17,129 bases of DNA from Microcaldota archaeon (GCA_021823425.1 JAKANX010000013.1:1-17129), one strand, 5' to 3'. Counted from the first letter of the stretch, positions 1 to 6,758 are shown. The notes: generated by a model from the sequence alone, not told the origin. Numbers and translations are program-made.

Positions 1-2
1 CG

Positions 3-752
3 GTCAAGGAGAGGCCGGCGGCGGAGCTGGAAAAGGAGATACTTGACGAGATTAAGAGAAGCGGCGCCGAGATTCTGGTCAATTACCTTCCGGTGGGGAG
101 CCAGAGGGCGACCGAGTTCTGGGCAGAGGTTGCGCTAAAGGCCAAGTGCGGGATGGTGAACGCGATTCCGGTTTTCATAGCCTCGGACCCCAAATGGGAG
201 AAGAGGTTCGCGCAGGCGGGGCTCCCGATAATTGGAGACGACATGAAGGGGATGCTCGGCGCGACCATAGTGCACAGGGTGCTCGCAAAGCTTACCGCGG
301 ACAGGGGCGCGGACCTGCTGCACACATACCAGCTCAACGTCGGTGGGAACACGGACTTCAAGAACATGCTCGAACGGGAAAGATTGGAGAGCAAGAAGAT
401 TTCCAAGACCGAGAGCGTGCAGAGCCAGCTCGCGGTTCCCTTGGACGAGAGGAAAATCCACATCGGGCCGTCGGACTACGTGCAGTTCCTCGGGAACACG
501 AAAATTGCGTTCATGCACCTCCACGGAAGGATGTGGGCGGACGTGCCTTACGACTTGGACATCAAGCTGGAAGTTGACGACAAGGCGAACGCGGGCGGGA
601 TAATCGCGGACGCGGTCAGGATTGCCAAGGTCGCGCTTGAGAGGAAGGTTGGGGGAGCGCTAATCGGGCCTTCCGCTTATTTGATGAAGCACCCTCCCAA
701 GCAGATGGCCGATGATGTGGCGAAAAAGGAGCTGGAGGCGTTCATTTCCTGA
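3..752 (+). CDS. Inositol-1-phosphate synthase, 3' part
   Basis: Converts glucose-6-phosphate to inositol-1-phosphate, an NAD-dependent cytosolic step that feeds archaeal inositol phospholipids. Only the C-terminal 249 residues or so are in the window. The frame is open from base 3 and the 5' end lies outside. Family signatures are clear: LVNYLPVGSQ, then FVIASDP-type sequence (NAIPVFIASDP), GLPIIGDD, GATIVHR, and the characteristic YQLNVGGNTDF followed by LERERLESKKISKTESVQS. The GTG inside LPVGSQ (base 93) is an internal codon and not a start, because conserved sequence continues upstream of it. It ends 7 bases before the convergent GGDEF gene. The identification is firm, and the missing length is roughly a third of the family's usual size. 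Confidence 0.93.
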   Translation, partial: VKERPAAELEKEILDEIKRSGAEILVNYLPVGSQRATEFWAEVALKAKCGMVNAIPVFIASDPKWEKRFAQAGLPIIGDDMKGMLGATIVHRVLAKLTADRGADLLHTYQLNVGGNTDFKNMLERERLESKKISKTESVQSQLAVPLDERKIHIGPSDYVQFLGNTKIAFMHLHGRMWADVPYDLDIKLEVDDKANAGGIIADAVRIAKVALERKVGGALIGPSAYLMKHPPKQMADDVAKKELEAFIS

Positions 753-759
753 ATCAGGC

Positions 760-1992
760 TCAGGCCTGCTTGGCTTCCCTGTAGGGCGTGTTCTTGACGG
801 TTTTCCCGCCGCGCACGGTCACTATGTCGCCGCCATGCATGTAGGATACCGCGTTCCTCGGGCCCTTGGACATGTATACTATCCTGTCAAGGAGCTTGCT
901 GAAGTCGAAGTCCTGGTCGTGCGCCATCGCCCTGCGGATTATGTCGGAGGTCAGGATGCCTATTGACGCGGATATCGTCCTTGATGCATTGGTCTTCTTC
1001 TTTATGTGCTCGCCCTCGTGCCCCACGTTGGAGAGCGCGACGCGCAGCCTCTCGGCGACGATTTGCGCCTCCAAGATGCCCGCGTTCTGGAGCACGATGA
1101 GGAACTCGTCCCCGCCCCACTGGACCACCCAGTCGGTGTAGCTCCTTATCGCGCCCTTGTACATCGCGGCGTTGCGCGTGTTCTTGAGCATGACGTCCGC
1201 GGCGGTGCAGAGCACCCTGTCGCCCGCCTGGTGGCCGAACGTGTCGTTTATCGCCTTGAACCTGTCGAGGTCCACCGAAAGGACCGCGAAATTGTACTTG
1301 GAGTGCTCGCTCGCGGGGTCAAGCCACTTTGCCATGCTCGGCCTTATCTCGCTCTCGTACGCGCTGCGCGCGAGCAGCCCCGTAACCGGGCTGAACCAGC
1401 CGTTCATCATGTCCTTGTAGGAATTGGCGATGTCGGAAAGGTAGCGCGTGATGAAGGGCATCTCGGTCCTCCCTTTGAGCGAGAAGTGCTTGTCCTCGTG
1501 GCCCTCCACGACGATCATGCCGAGCTTTTCCTTGCCGTTCATGAGGGGGATTCCTATTATGTCGTTTTCCGCGCGCAGGCTCAGCTCGCTGTGCTCGAGC
1601 GGCCCTCCCGGGCTCATGCGCAGGAGGTTGTCCCTGTAGACCACGTTCAGCATGCCGCACACGTTGTTGTCCGGGAAGAACTTCGGGTCGCCGACGGAAT
1701 AGAACATGCGCGGAAGCCTGTGGATTCCCTGCGCGATGTAGAACGAAACGGCCGACGCGCCGTCCAAGTTGTCCTGTATCTCCTTGAGCGGGGCCTTGCG
1801 GCCGTCCGCGCGCTCCTCCCTCGCGCCCGCGAGGTCGTAAAGGAGCGCCTTGTCTTTTTCCGAGAATGCGAAAAACTCGTTCCTGGGAATCCTCACGGTG
1901 GAAATTATCCGGGGGCCTTTCTCCTTTGCGTGCGCGGGCATGGAATGCTCCACCATGCAGCACTTGGGAAGGTTTGCGCACCTGGAATCCAT
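760..1992 (-). CDS. GAF-like/GGDEF-domain protein, probable diguanylate cyclase
   Basis: A 410-residue protein. The C-terminal half is a GGDEF domain: the PVTGLLAR lead-in near 202-209 (usual form D-x-LTGL), the metal-binding region SVDLDRFKAINDTFGH at 239-254 with Asp241, the signature WGGDEF at 292-297, and the closing ASIGI. The catalytic motif is intact, so synthesis of c-di-GMP is plausible. The inhibitory RxxD site five residues before GGDEF reads SYTD, with the Arg one place too early (R283, D287), so product inhibition may be lost. Residues about 30-190 look like a GAF/PAS-type sensor (inference), and the N-terminus carries Cys5, Cys11 and Cys12. The start at 1992 lies 27 bases from a TATA box and gives a leaderless mRNA. 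An open frame upstream to 2217 crosses the promoter and was not used. GGDEF proteins are rare in Archaea. Confidence 0.88.
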   Translation of the reverse strand: MDSRCANLPKCCMVEHSMPAHAKEKGPRIISTVRIPRNEFFAFSEKDKALLYDLAGAREERADGRKAPLKEIQDNLDGASAVSFYIAQGIHRLPRMFYSVGDPKFFPDNNVCGMLNVVYRDNLLRMSPGGPLEHSELSLRAENDIIGIPLMNGKEKLGMIVVEGHEDKHFSLKGRTEMPFITRYLSDIANSYKDMMNGWFSPVTGLLARSAYESEIRPSMAKWLDPASEHSKYNFAVLSVDLDRFKAINDTFGHQAGDRVLCTAADVMLKNTRNAAMYKGAIRSYTDWVVQWGGDEFLIVLQNAGILEAQIVAERLRVALSNVGHEGEHIKKKTNASRTISASIGILTSDIIRRAMAHDQDFDFSKLLDRIVYMSKGPRNAVSYMHGGDIVTVRGGKTVKNTPYREAKQA

Positions 1993-2015
1993 AGGATTAA
2001 TTATGTGTGAATGAG

Positions 2016-2023
2016 TATATAAA
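2016..2023 (-). promoter_or_regulatory. TATA box of the GGDEF gene
   Basis: On the minus strand this reads TTTATATA, within an A+T-rich stretch 2010-2035. Its centre is about 27 bases upstream of the ATG at 1992, which places transcription start at or next to the start codon. No ribosome binding site is visible, consistent with a leaderless transcript. Confidence 0.7.
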
Positions 2024-2038
2024 TGTATATATAAGAAC

Positions 2039-2059
2039 GCGGAACCCGAAACAGGGAAC
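2039..2059 (+). repeat. Dispersed repeat copy R1
   Basis: A 21-base segment (core GGAACCCGAAACAGGGAAC) in the gap between the rhomboid and GGDEF genes. It is identical to 6959-6979, nearly 5 kb away between the L39e and L31e genes, and it resembles the shared segment of the two tRNA introns at 12808-12834 and 12897-12923. It has no coding role here. Confidence 0.75.
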
Positions 2060-2069
2060 AGCCGGGTGC

Positions 2070-2639
2070 TCAGTAGAACGACCAGCCCATCCCGTTCTGG
2101 TCGCGGAGGTATCGGGCGTAGAAGTAGCCGAAGGCGAGCCCTCCGAGATGCGCAGCGCCGCCTATGCCGCTGGCGGTGCCCAGAGGCGTGATGTAGAAGA
2201 GGTTTATCGCCACCCAAAGCAGGACCGCGTGCTTCATCTTCATCGGGAAGAAGTAGATGTACACGGTCGCATCGGGGTTGAAGAGCGCGACGGCGCCCAT
2301 TATCGCGTATATCGCGCCGCTGGCCCCGAGCGCGGGAATCATGGGGATTATGCCGACGTACGCGAATCCCAGGTATAGCAGGTTTCCTATGATGCCGCCG
2401 AGGAAGAATATCTTGTACATCTCCGACTTGCCGACCGTGCGCTCAAGCACGGGCGCGAAGAAGAAGAGCGAGAGGGCGTTGAAGAAGAGGTGCTCTATGC
2501 CGCCGTGCAGGAAAATGGATGAGACTATCCTCCAAACCTGCTCGGGGTGCGACGGGTCCAGTATGAACAGGTCCGTGAAGCCCGGTATGAGCAATTGGAG
2601 GATGAACGCGACTACGATGGCTGCGAGGAGGTAGAGCAA
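2070..2639 (-). CDS. Rhomboid family intramembrane serine protease
   Basis: A 189-residue polytopic membrane protein of the rhomboid family, which cleaves transmembrane substrates within the lipid bilayer. Catalytic Ser107 sits in GASGAIYAI and catalytic His164 in GAAHLGGLAFG. The HGGIEHLFFN motif (45-54) of the first core helix is also present, so the core looks active. About six hydrophobic segments start at residue 2, with no soluble extra domain. The start is a TTG at 2639 directly abutting the TAG stop of the upstream thioredoxin reductase gene. A strong GGAGG lies 8 bases upstream, inside the last codons of that gene, which supports the TTG and implies translational coupling. The substrate is unknown. 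Confidence 0.9.
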   Translation of the reverse strand: MLYLLAAIVVAFILQLLIPGFTDLFILDPSHPEQVWRIVSSIFLHGGIEHLFFNALSLFFFAPVLERTVGKSEMYKIFFLGGIIGNLLYLGFAYVGIIPMIPALGASGAIYAIMGAVALFNPDATVYIYFFPMKMKHAVLLWVAINLFYITPLGTASGIGGAAHLGGLAFGYFYARYLRDQNGMGWSFY

Positions 2640-3557
2640 CTATTCACCCTCCATGTATTTTTCGGCCATCACCGCCGCTATCGCGCCGTCGCCCGCCGCG
2701 GTTACGGCCTGCTTGACCTTGCCGTGCGTCACGTCGCCTGCTGCGAAAACCCCGGGCGCGCTCGCGTTCCTGTCCGCGTCGGTTATTACGCACCCGTACT
2801 TGTCCAGCGCGACTTTTCCAGCGACGAGCTCGCTGTTCGGAATCATGCCCACGTATATGAACACGCCGTCGCATTTGAGTTCGGAGGCCTTGCCGGTCTT
2901 TGTGTTGAGCATCCGCACGCCCTCGGCCTTCTTTGCGCCGACAATTGCCTCCACTGTGGAATCCAGCACTATTTTGATTTTCGGCTCGGCGCGTATCTTC
3001 TCCTCCACCGCCTTGTCGGCGCGGAAGTGCGAGCGGCGATGAATTACGGTGACGCTTTTGGCGAATTTGGCGAGGTAGTGGGCCTCCTCGAGCGCCGAGT
3101 TGCCCCCTCCGATTACGACGACGTCCTTTTCCCGAAAGAACGGGGCGTCGCAGGTCGCGCAGTAGCTCACTCCCTTGCCCTTGAACTCGGCCTCGCCGGG
3201 CACGCCGAGCTTCTTCTCCCTGTTCCCGGTCGCGATTATGAGCGCCTTGGCCTCGAACGTGCCGTTCACAGTATGGACTTTCTTTACCGGGCCCTCGATC
3301 TCGATTCCGGTCACTTCGGTGAACTCCAGGAGCTCGGCGCCGAACTTTTTCGCGTGCTTTGCCATCGCCTCGGTGAGAGCCGGGCCTGATATGGACTCGG
3401 TCCCGGGCCAGTTCTCCATCACCGCGGTGGTGGCAATCTGGCCTCCGGCCGCCCCTTTCTCCACCACCAGGGTCTTGAGCCCCGCGCGCGATGCGTAGAG
3501 CGCGGCGGTGAGGCCTGCAGGGCCTGCGCCGATTATAATGAGGTCATAATTAGCCAT
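2640..3557 (-). CDS. trxB: Thioredoxin reductase (FAD/NADPH-dependent)
   Basis: A 305-residue low-molecular-weight thioredoxin reductase that moves electrons from NADPH through FAD to a disulfide and on to thioredoxin-like proteins in the cytosol. It has the N-terminal FAD-binding GAGPAG (10-15), the redox pair CATC (Cys133, Cys136), the NADPH-binding GGGNSALEEA (150-159), HRR for phosphate recognition, and a C-terminal FAD motif with GDV. Length matches the family. The ATG at 3557 is preferred over the in-frame GTG three codons upstream, because that GTG is part of a GTGAT ribosome binding site like those before other genes here. The stop abuts the rhomboid start. No thioredoxin gene is nearby. 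Confidence 0.93.
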   Translation of the reverse strand: MANYDLIIIGAGPAGLTAALYASRAGLKTLVVEKGAAGGQIATTAVMENWPGTESISGPALTEAMAKHAKKFGAELLEFTEVTGIEIEGPVKKVHTVNGTFEAKALIIATGNREKKLGVPGEAEFKGKGVSYCATCDAPFFREKDVVVIGGGNSALEEAHYLAKFAKSVTVIHRRSHFRADKAVEEKIRAEPKIKIVLDSTVEAIVGAKKAEGVRMLNTKTGKASELKCDGVFIYVGMIPNSELVAGKVALDKYGCVITDADRNASAPGVFAAGDVTHGKVKQAVTAAGDGAIAAVMAEKYMEGE

Positions 3558-3588
3558 GTTAATCACTGGATAACATTAGCCAAGGCAG

Positions 3589-3597
3589 GTTTAAGTG
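3589..3597 (-). promoter_or_regulatory. TATA-like box upstream of trxB
   Basis: The minus strand reads CACTTAAAC, centred about 36 bases before the ATG at 3557. This predicts a short leader of about 10 bases, enough to hold the GTGAT ribosome binding site. It agrees with the choice of the ATG over the GTG. Confidence 0.5.
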
Positions 3598-3608
3598 TTT
3601 TCTGATAT

Positions 3609-3983
3609 TCATTGCACGATTATCGTGCCTTGCATGCCCGGGTGTATGGAGCAGTGGTAGGCGTACGTGCCCGGAACGCCGAACGTGTGCTCGAAGGCCG
3701 CGCCCTGCGAAAGCGTGCCCGATGAGAAGCTCGTGCCGTCGTCAGATGTAATCGTATGCGGCGAGGGGTCGTGGTTCGTCCAGCGCACCGTCGTTCCAGC
3801 AGCAATGGTGAGGGCCGCGGGCTTGAACGCGAATCCGCTCATTGAAACGGTTTGGGTGCCTGCCTGCACGGTAGTGCTGTTATTGCCGCTTCCGGTCCCG
3901 TTGGAGGCGGGCGGCTGCGAGTATTGCGTGCAGCCTGCGAGGAGAACCAACGCCAAGGCAAGAAGAGCGAACAGTCTTTTCAT
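3609..3983 (-). CDS. Blue copper (plastocyanin/amicyanin-like) lipoprotein
   Basis: A 124-residue exported cupredoxin. A signal peptide with lipobox LLAGC (Cys18) implies a lipid anchor on the outer face of the membrane. A Ser/Gly/Asn/Thr-rich linker (about 20-45) leads to a single cupredoxin fold. The type I copper ligands are all present: His76 in PHTIT, and Cys111, His114 and Met117 in YHCSIHPGM. It is therefore expected to be a one-electron carrier, and its partners are not evident from neighbours. The ATG is preceded by GGTGGTAGG, and a TATA-like ATTTAAATAT lies about 35 bases upstream (4014-4023), giving a short leader. A b5-like lipoprotein at the right edge is the only other exported electron carrier in view. 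Confidence 0.9.
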   Translation of the reverse strand: MKRLFALLALALVLLAGCTQYSQPPASNGTGSGNNSTTVQAGTQTVSMSGFAFKPAALTIAAGTTVRWTNHDPSPHTITSDDGTSFSSGTLSQGAAFEHTFGVPGTYAYHCSIHPGMQGTIIVQ

Positions 3984-4013
3984 CCTACCACCAAATTGGA
4001 TTTCAGTTTCCGT

Positions 4014-4023
4014 ATATTTAAAT
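4014..4023 (-). promoter_or_regulatory. TATA box of the cupredoxin gene
   Basis: ATTTAAATAT on the minus strand, about 35 bases before the ATG at 3983. This leaves a leader of about 10 bases containing the GGTGGTAGG ribosome binding site. Confidence 0.5.
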
Positions 4024-4049
4024 GCGCTTTCGGCAAGCGGTGGATTTAA

Positions 4050-4080
4050 AAATATTTATCATAAATATCATAAATATTTA
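4050..4080. promoter_or_regulatory. Promoter with palindromic operator-like site of the R-M operon
   Basis: Perfect inverted arms AAATATTTAT (4050-4059) and ATAAATATTT (4070-4079) are separated by 10 bases. Two tandem copies of ATCATAAAT fill 4058-4075. The right arm (TAAATATTTA, 4071-4080) sits 26 bases before the ATG at 4102, the TATA position for a leaderless start. A protein bound to the palindrome would block TBP. The downstream RHH-like protein is the obvious candidate binder (inference). Confidence 0.6.
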
Positions 4081-4101
4081 TTTGAAGAAGGTTACGAGAA
4101 T

Positions 4102-4257
4102 ATGCCAAAGACGAAGCATGGGAAGCCGTTCAAGGTAAAAACTATTACCGTGCGGCAGGATCAGGCAACGTTCATAGAGGAAAATTGTATAAACCTGTCC
4201 CGTTTTATCCAAACAAAGCTGGATGAGCGCATGGGAATCAAAAGAGGAGGAAAATGA
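4102..4257 (+). CDS. Small RHH-like protein, candidate R-M controller
   Basis: A 51-residue basic protein. The first 16 residues are Lys-rich. A short segment KTITVRQDQATF (about a beta strand and turn) is followed by IEENCINLSRFIQTKLDERM, predicted helical. This layout resembles archaeal ribbon-helix-helix DNA-binding proteins, whose strand-helix-helix core is about 45 residues. Its stop overlaps the methyltransferase ATG (ATGA), so the two genes are translationally coupled. The start codon is placed by the TATA-like arm 26 bases upstream, and no good ribosome binding site precedes it. An autoregulator of the restriction-modification genes is the best reading but rests on context. The fold assignment is from pattern only. 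Confidence 0.7.
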   Translation: MPKTKHGKPFKVKTITVRQDQATFIEENCINLSRFIQTKLDERMGIKRGGK

Positions 4258-5087
4258 AAATCGTGGAAACTGCCCTTCCGGGCGTCTTAGTGACGAATCG
4301 CGTATATAATTCTGATGCGCTCGAAGGGTTGAAAAAGGTGCCTTCCGGGTCATGTCAAATAATCATAGCCGACCCGCCATATTTCAGGGCAATAAAGGAA
4401 AAATGGGATCGGCAGTGGGGTAGTCTTACGGCGTATTTGGAATGGAGCGACCTGTGGATCGCCGAATGCACTAGAATACTGCGGCCTAGGGGCACCATGT
4501 ACATTTATGGATTCAGTGAGACGCTAGCGCACATATTTGTCAGGCTTCCGGAAAAACTCAATAAGAAATGGCTGGTGTGGCATTATACGAACAAGACGGT
4601 GCCGTCCCTCAATTTTTGGCAGAGAAGCCACGAAAGCATTATCTGCTGCTGGAAGGATGACCGCCCGGATTTCAACAGAGATGACGTCCGCGTCCCATAT
4701 ACCGAAGCATACCTGAAAAACGCGGCTGGCCATGTAAGAGCAGGAACAAAAAGCAGATTCGGGAGCGGGAAGGAGACGGTTTATGTGGCGCATGAGAAAG
4801 GCGCACTTCCCAGGGATGTCATAACAATCCCGGCGCTCGCAGGGGGGGCCGGGAGGGTAGAGGGAGTGGAGCATCCAACCCAAAAACCCCTAGCACTATG
4901 CGACGTGCTGATAAAGGCGGCGAAAAACCGGGATAACACCGTCTTGGTGCCTTTTGTCGGCAGCGGCTCCGAATGCGTTTCCGCGATAAAGAACCGCTGC
5001 AATTTCCTAGGCTTCGAGATAAACAAGGAATACTGCAAGATTGCCGAAGAAAGGATAAGAAGCGAACTTGCACAGACGAAGCTCTAG
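4254..5087 (+). CDS. Beta-class DNA amino-methyltransferase (N4/N6) of an R-M system
   Basis: A 277-residue S-adenosylmethionine-dependent DNA methyltransferase. The catalytic motif IV, DPPY, is near the N-terminus (40-43). The AdoMet-binding FVGSGS (234-239) is near the C-terminus, followed by GFEIN (253-257). HPTQKP (207-212) precedes it. The order IV, target-recognition region, then X-I is the beta class and modifies adenine N6 or cytosine N4. The start overlaps the upstream stop and is preceded by GAGGAGG. Its 3' end overlaps the convergent endonuclease gene by 4 bases. The role is self-protection of the endonuclease's sites. The M.TaqI enzyme itself is gamma class, so this pairing differs from the TaqI prototype. 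The DNA is A+T-richer than the flanks, which suggests transfer. Confidence 0.9.
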   Translation: MKIVETALPGVLVTNRVYNSDALEGLKKVPSGSCQIIIADPPYFRAIKEKWDRQWGSLTAYLEWSDLWIAECTRILRPRGTMYIYGFSETLAHIFVRLPEKLNKKWLVWHYTNKTVPSLNFWQRSHESIICCWKDDRPDFNRDDVRVPYTEAYLKNAAGHVRAGTKSRFGSGKETVYVAHEKGALPRDVITIPALAGGAGRVEGVEHPTQKPLALCDVLIKAAKNRDNTVLVPFVGSGSECVSAIKNRCNFLGFEINKEYCKIAEERIRSELAQTKL

Positions 5088-5773
5088 CCAGATAACTTTT
5101 TCTTCAGCGGAACAAAAAGCAGGTCTGTGAAAATTACGAACCCGTTAGGCAATCGCTCTAGGCGTTTATCAGACTTAAAACGCAAATATGGTTTTTTGTA
5201 ACTACCGTCAAGCTTCCGGGGGTTTTCAAAAACATCCCCTGGCGGCACGAAATACCCGATTTCGAGCCATTCCCCATCCAGCTTTGCCTTGCCTTTCTTG
5301 GGTTGCCGCACCTCGCGGCTGTAACTTTCCTTTTTCACCTGGCAGTTGATTATGCTGCCGTTGTAAGTGATCCTGAAGTCTGCCCCTTTGTGGTCCAATT
5401 CTTCGGACATCTCAACGCTTCCGGACCCGAATATGCCTTCGGCAACGTATGCCCCCTGGATTTGGGTGATGATGCTTGCCCATGTCCTGTAGATCCTCGC
5501 TGGCAGACCTTTGTAAAAACAGGATTCGCACATCTGGATTTTGGTCCTGAAAGCTTCAAGCTCGGTCTTTTTCTCCTTAAGGTAACGATTGTAAAAATCC
5601 TCGTATGGAAGGAAAATGCGCTCGCTCCAATAAATCCGGTAAAGGAGCGAGAGGGCATGAATATTCCTATCCAGGTCCATTTCAACGATTTTTATGGGGT
5701 TATAAAGCTCTCTGTACTTAACGAGATTTACGGAGTGCAAAAAGGATTCAAACCGCTTCCTATCGTTGACCAT
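5084..5773 (-). CDS. TaqI-family type II restriction endonuclease
   Basis: A 229-residue protein matching the TaqI family along its length as I recall that family. It has the N-terminal YNPIKIVEMDLDRN (24-37; TaqI has YRPIKTVEQDL), GLPARIYRTWASIITQ (89-104), the putative active site ELD..GADF (Asp127, Asp132) followed 14 residues later by QVKKESY (Lys147, Lys148), and RLPNGFVIF near the end. The acidic residue plus xVK arrangement is a PD-(D/E)xK-type nuclease centre. TaqI cuts TCGA, so the same site here is only a guess. The ATG at 5773 is chosen because TTTATTAA lies 26 bases upstream. The in-frame GTG at 5818 lies upstream of that box. The gene is convergent with its methyltransferase and has its own promoter. 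Confidence 0.87.
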   Translation of the reverse strand: MVNDRKRFESFLHSVNLVKYRELYNPIKIVEMDLDRNIHALSLLYRIYWSERIFLPYEDFYNRYLKEKKTELEAFRTKIQMCESCFYKGLPARIYRTWASIITQIQGAYVAEGIFGSGSVEMSEELDHKGADFRITYNGSIINCQVKKESYSREVRQPKKGKAKLDGEWLEIGYFVPPGDVFENPRKLDGSYKKPYLRFKSDKRLERLPNGFVIFTDLLFVPLKKKLSG

Positions 5774-5795
5774 ATTGTAAAATGCAGGTGCAAAA

Positions 5796-5803
5796 TTAAT
5801 AAA
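5796..5803 (-). promoter_or_regulatory. TATA box of the endonuclease gene
   Basis: The minus strand reads TTTATTAA, centred about 26 bases upstream of the ATG at 5773. This predicts a leaderless transcript and excludes the upstream GTG start at 5818. Confidence 0.55.
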
Positions 5804-5866
5804 CGAGCAAAGTGCCACGTATAATCACGGTTTGCAACTAAAGAATTGCTTTTTAAGGGTTTCTTT

Positions 5867-5876
5867 CTTAAATATT
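5867..5876 (+). promoter_or_regulatory. Probable TATA box of the S19e-FtsY cluster
   Basis: CTTAAATATT in an A+T-rich stretch (5849-5880), the best TATA-like sequence upstream of S19e. Start would fall near 5897, giving a leader of about 130 bases. A second TTTTAAGG lies at 5851-5858. No TATA-like sequence is seen closer to the S19e ATG. Confidence 0.45.
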
Positions 5877-5886
5877 ATTCCCAACC

Positions 5887-5967
5887 ATGTCCGACTTGCA
5901 GTCGGGCAGACAGCCGCCACAGGCGGCTGGGACTAGTGCGAATTACCAAGGTTCGTGCTGTTTTTGA
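5887..5967 (+). CDS. Possible 26-codon leader ORF
   Basis: An ATG at 5887 opens 26 codons (starting MSDLQSGRQPPQAAG) ending in TGA at 5965-5967, ahead of S19e. The DNA under it forms two strong hairpins, which constrain its codons, so the frame may be incidental. If transcription starts near 5897 the ATG would not be in the RNA. No ribosome binding site is evident. I list it only as a candidate. Confidence 0.15.
   Translation: MSDLQSGRQPPQAAGTSANYQGSCCF
5891..5929 (+). repeat. Two tandem perfect hairpins in the S19e leader region
   Basis: CCGACT-tgc-AGTCGG at 5891-5905 and CAGCCGCC-aca-GGCGGCTG at 5911-5929, separated by 5 bases. Both have perfect stems and 3-base loops. No T-run follows on the plus strand, so they are not a conventional terminator. 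They could be a leader structure or a REP-like element. Confidence 0.7.
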
Positions 5968-6032
5968 GTCAGTTCCACGGCGTAAAGGCAAGCGAAGGTT
6001 AGTGTTACAACTATGAAGAGAGGAAGGATACG

Positions 6033-6458
6033 ATGGCAAGTGCATTGGATGTAGACGCGAACAAGCTCAACGCGAAGGTCGCGGAGAAGCTTAAGGGAAT
6101 AGGAGTGGCCCAGCCGGCATTCGTCGGGCTGGTCAAGAGCGGAGCCCACAACGAGAGGCCCCCTGAGCAGGAGGATTTCTTCTTCGTGAGGTGCGCCTCC
6201 ATAATGAGGCAGGCGTACATCAGGAACATGATCGGCGTGCAGAGGCTCAGGCTCCACTTCGGCGGGAAGAAGAACCGCGGGGTTAAGCCCAACAGGCACA
6301 GGCGCGCTGGAGGCTCCACGATAAGGAAGGCCTTCCAGGCCCTTGAAAAGGCCGGGCTCATGGAAAAGGTTGACAAGGGCCTGGTGCGCGGGCGCAAGCT
6401 TTCGGCCAAGGGCCGCAAACTCCTCGACGGCGCGGCCAAGGAGGTCAAGAAGGGCTGA
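6033..6458 (+). CDS. rps19e: Small-subunit ribosomal protein S19e
   Basis: A 141-residue component of the archaeal/eukaryotic 30S/40S head, required for small-subunit maturation. It shows the S19e features: FFFVRCASIMRQAYIR, followed by GVQRLRLHFGGKKNRGVKPNRH and STIRKAFQALEKAGL, which form the winged-helix-like core. It is the first gene of the conserved cluster and is 6 bases from the PDCD5 gene. GAGGAAGG lies 8-9 bases before the ATG. An upstream out-of-frame ATG at 6014 is not used. Its leader appears unusually long for this window and contains strong hairpins. Confidence 0.95.
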   Translation: MASALDVDANKLNAKVAEKLKGIGVAQPAFVGLVKSGAHNERPPEQEDFFFVRCASIMRQAYIRNMIGVQRLRLHFGGKKNRGVKPNRHRRAGGSTIRKAFQALEKAGLMEKVDKGLVRGRKLSAKGRKLLDGAAKEVKKG

Positions 6459-6464
6459 TGGCCG

Positions 6465-6758
6465 ATGGCAGACGAGCTTGAGCTTGCGAGGAAAAAGAAG
6501 CTCGAGGAGATGCAGAGGGGCCAGCAGCAGGAAGAGCAGGTCAAGGCGACCCTGCGCACAGTCCTCGACGACGAAGCGTACGACAGGATGATGAATGTCA
6601 AGGTCGCGAGCCCGGAGCTCTACCTGAGCGCGGTGCAGGGGTGCGTGAGCATCTACCAGCGCCTCGGAAGGAGGCTCGGGAACAAGGAGCTGCTGCTCAT
6701 ACTCCGGCGCATGCGGGGGCAGGAGAAGGAGACCAAAATAACGTTTGACAGGAAATGA
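6465..6758 (+). CDS. PDCD5-family DNA-binding protein
   Basis: A 97-residue homologue of PDCD5/TFAR19, a small helical-bundle protein conserved in Archaea and eukaryotes and usually annotated as DNA-binding. The charged N-terminal helix (ELELARKKKLEEMQRGQQQEEQ) is followed by the core with LDDEAYDRMMNVKVASPELYLSAVQG and a basic C-terminal tail ending KITFDRK. Location directly after S19e is the standard archaeal order. A ribosome-associated role has been inferred from this context and is not proven by the sequence. The stop is followed at once by a repeat-like segment (6761-6788). Confidence 0.9.
   Translation: MADELELARKKKLEEMQRGQQQEEQVKATLRTVLDDEAYDRMMNVKVASPELYLSAVQGCVSIYQRLGRRLGNKELLLILRRMRGQEKETKITFDRK

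Noticed and set aside
1006..2010. Long open frame on the plus strand opposite the GGDEF gene
   Set aside because: It is an antisense shadow of a high-G+C gene with a clear domain. The product is Arg/Val/Leu/His-rich without recognisable motifs, and there is no promoter or ribosome binding site.
5774..5818. Upstream GTG start adding 15 residues to the TaqI-like endonuclease
   Set aside because: The only TATA-like box lies inside this extension, so the transcript would not contain it.
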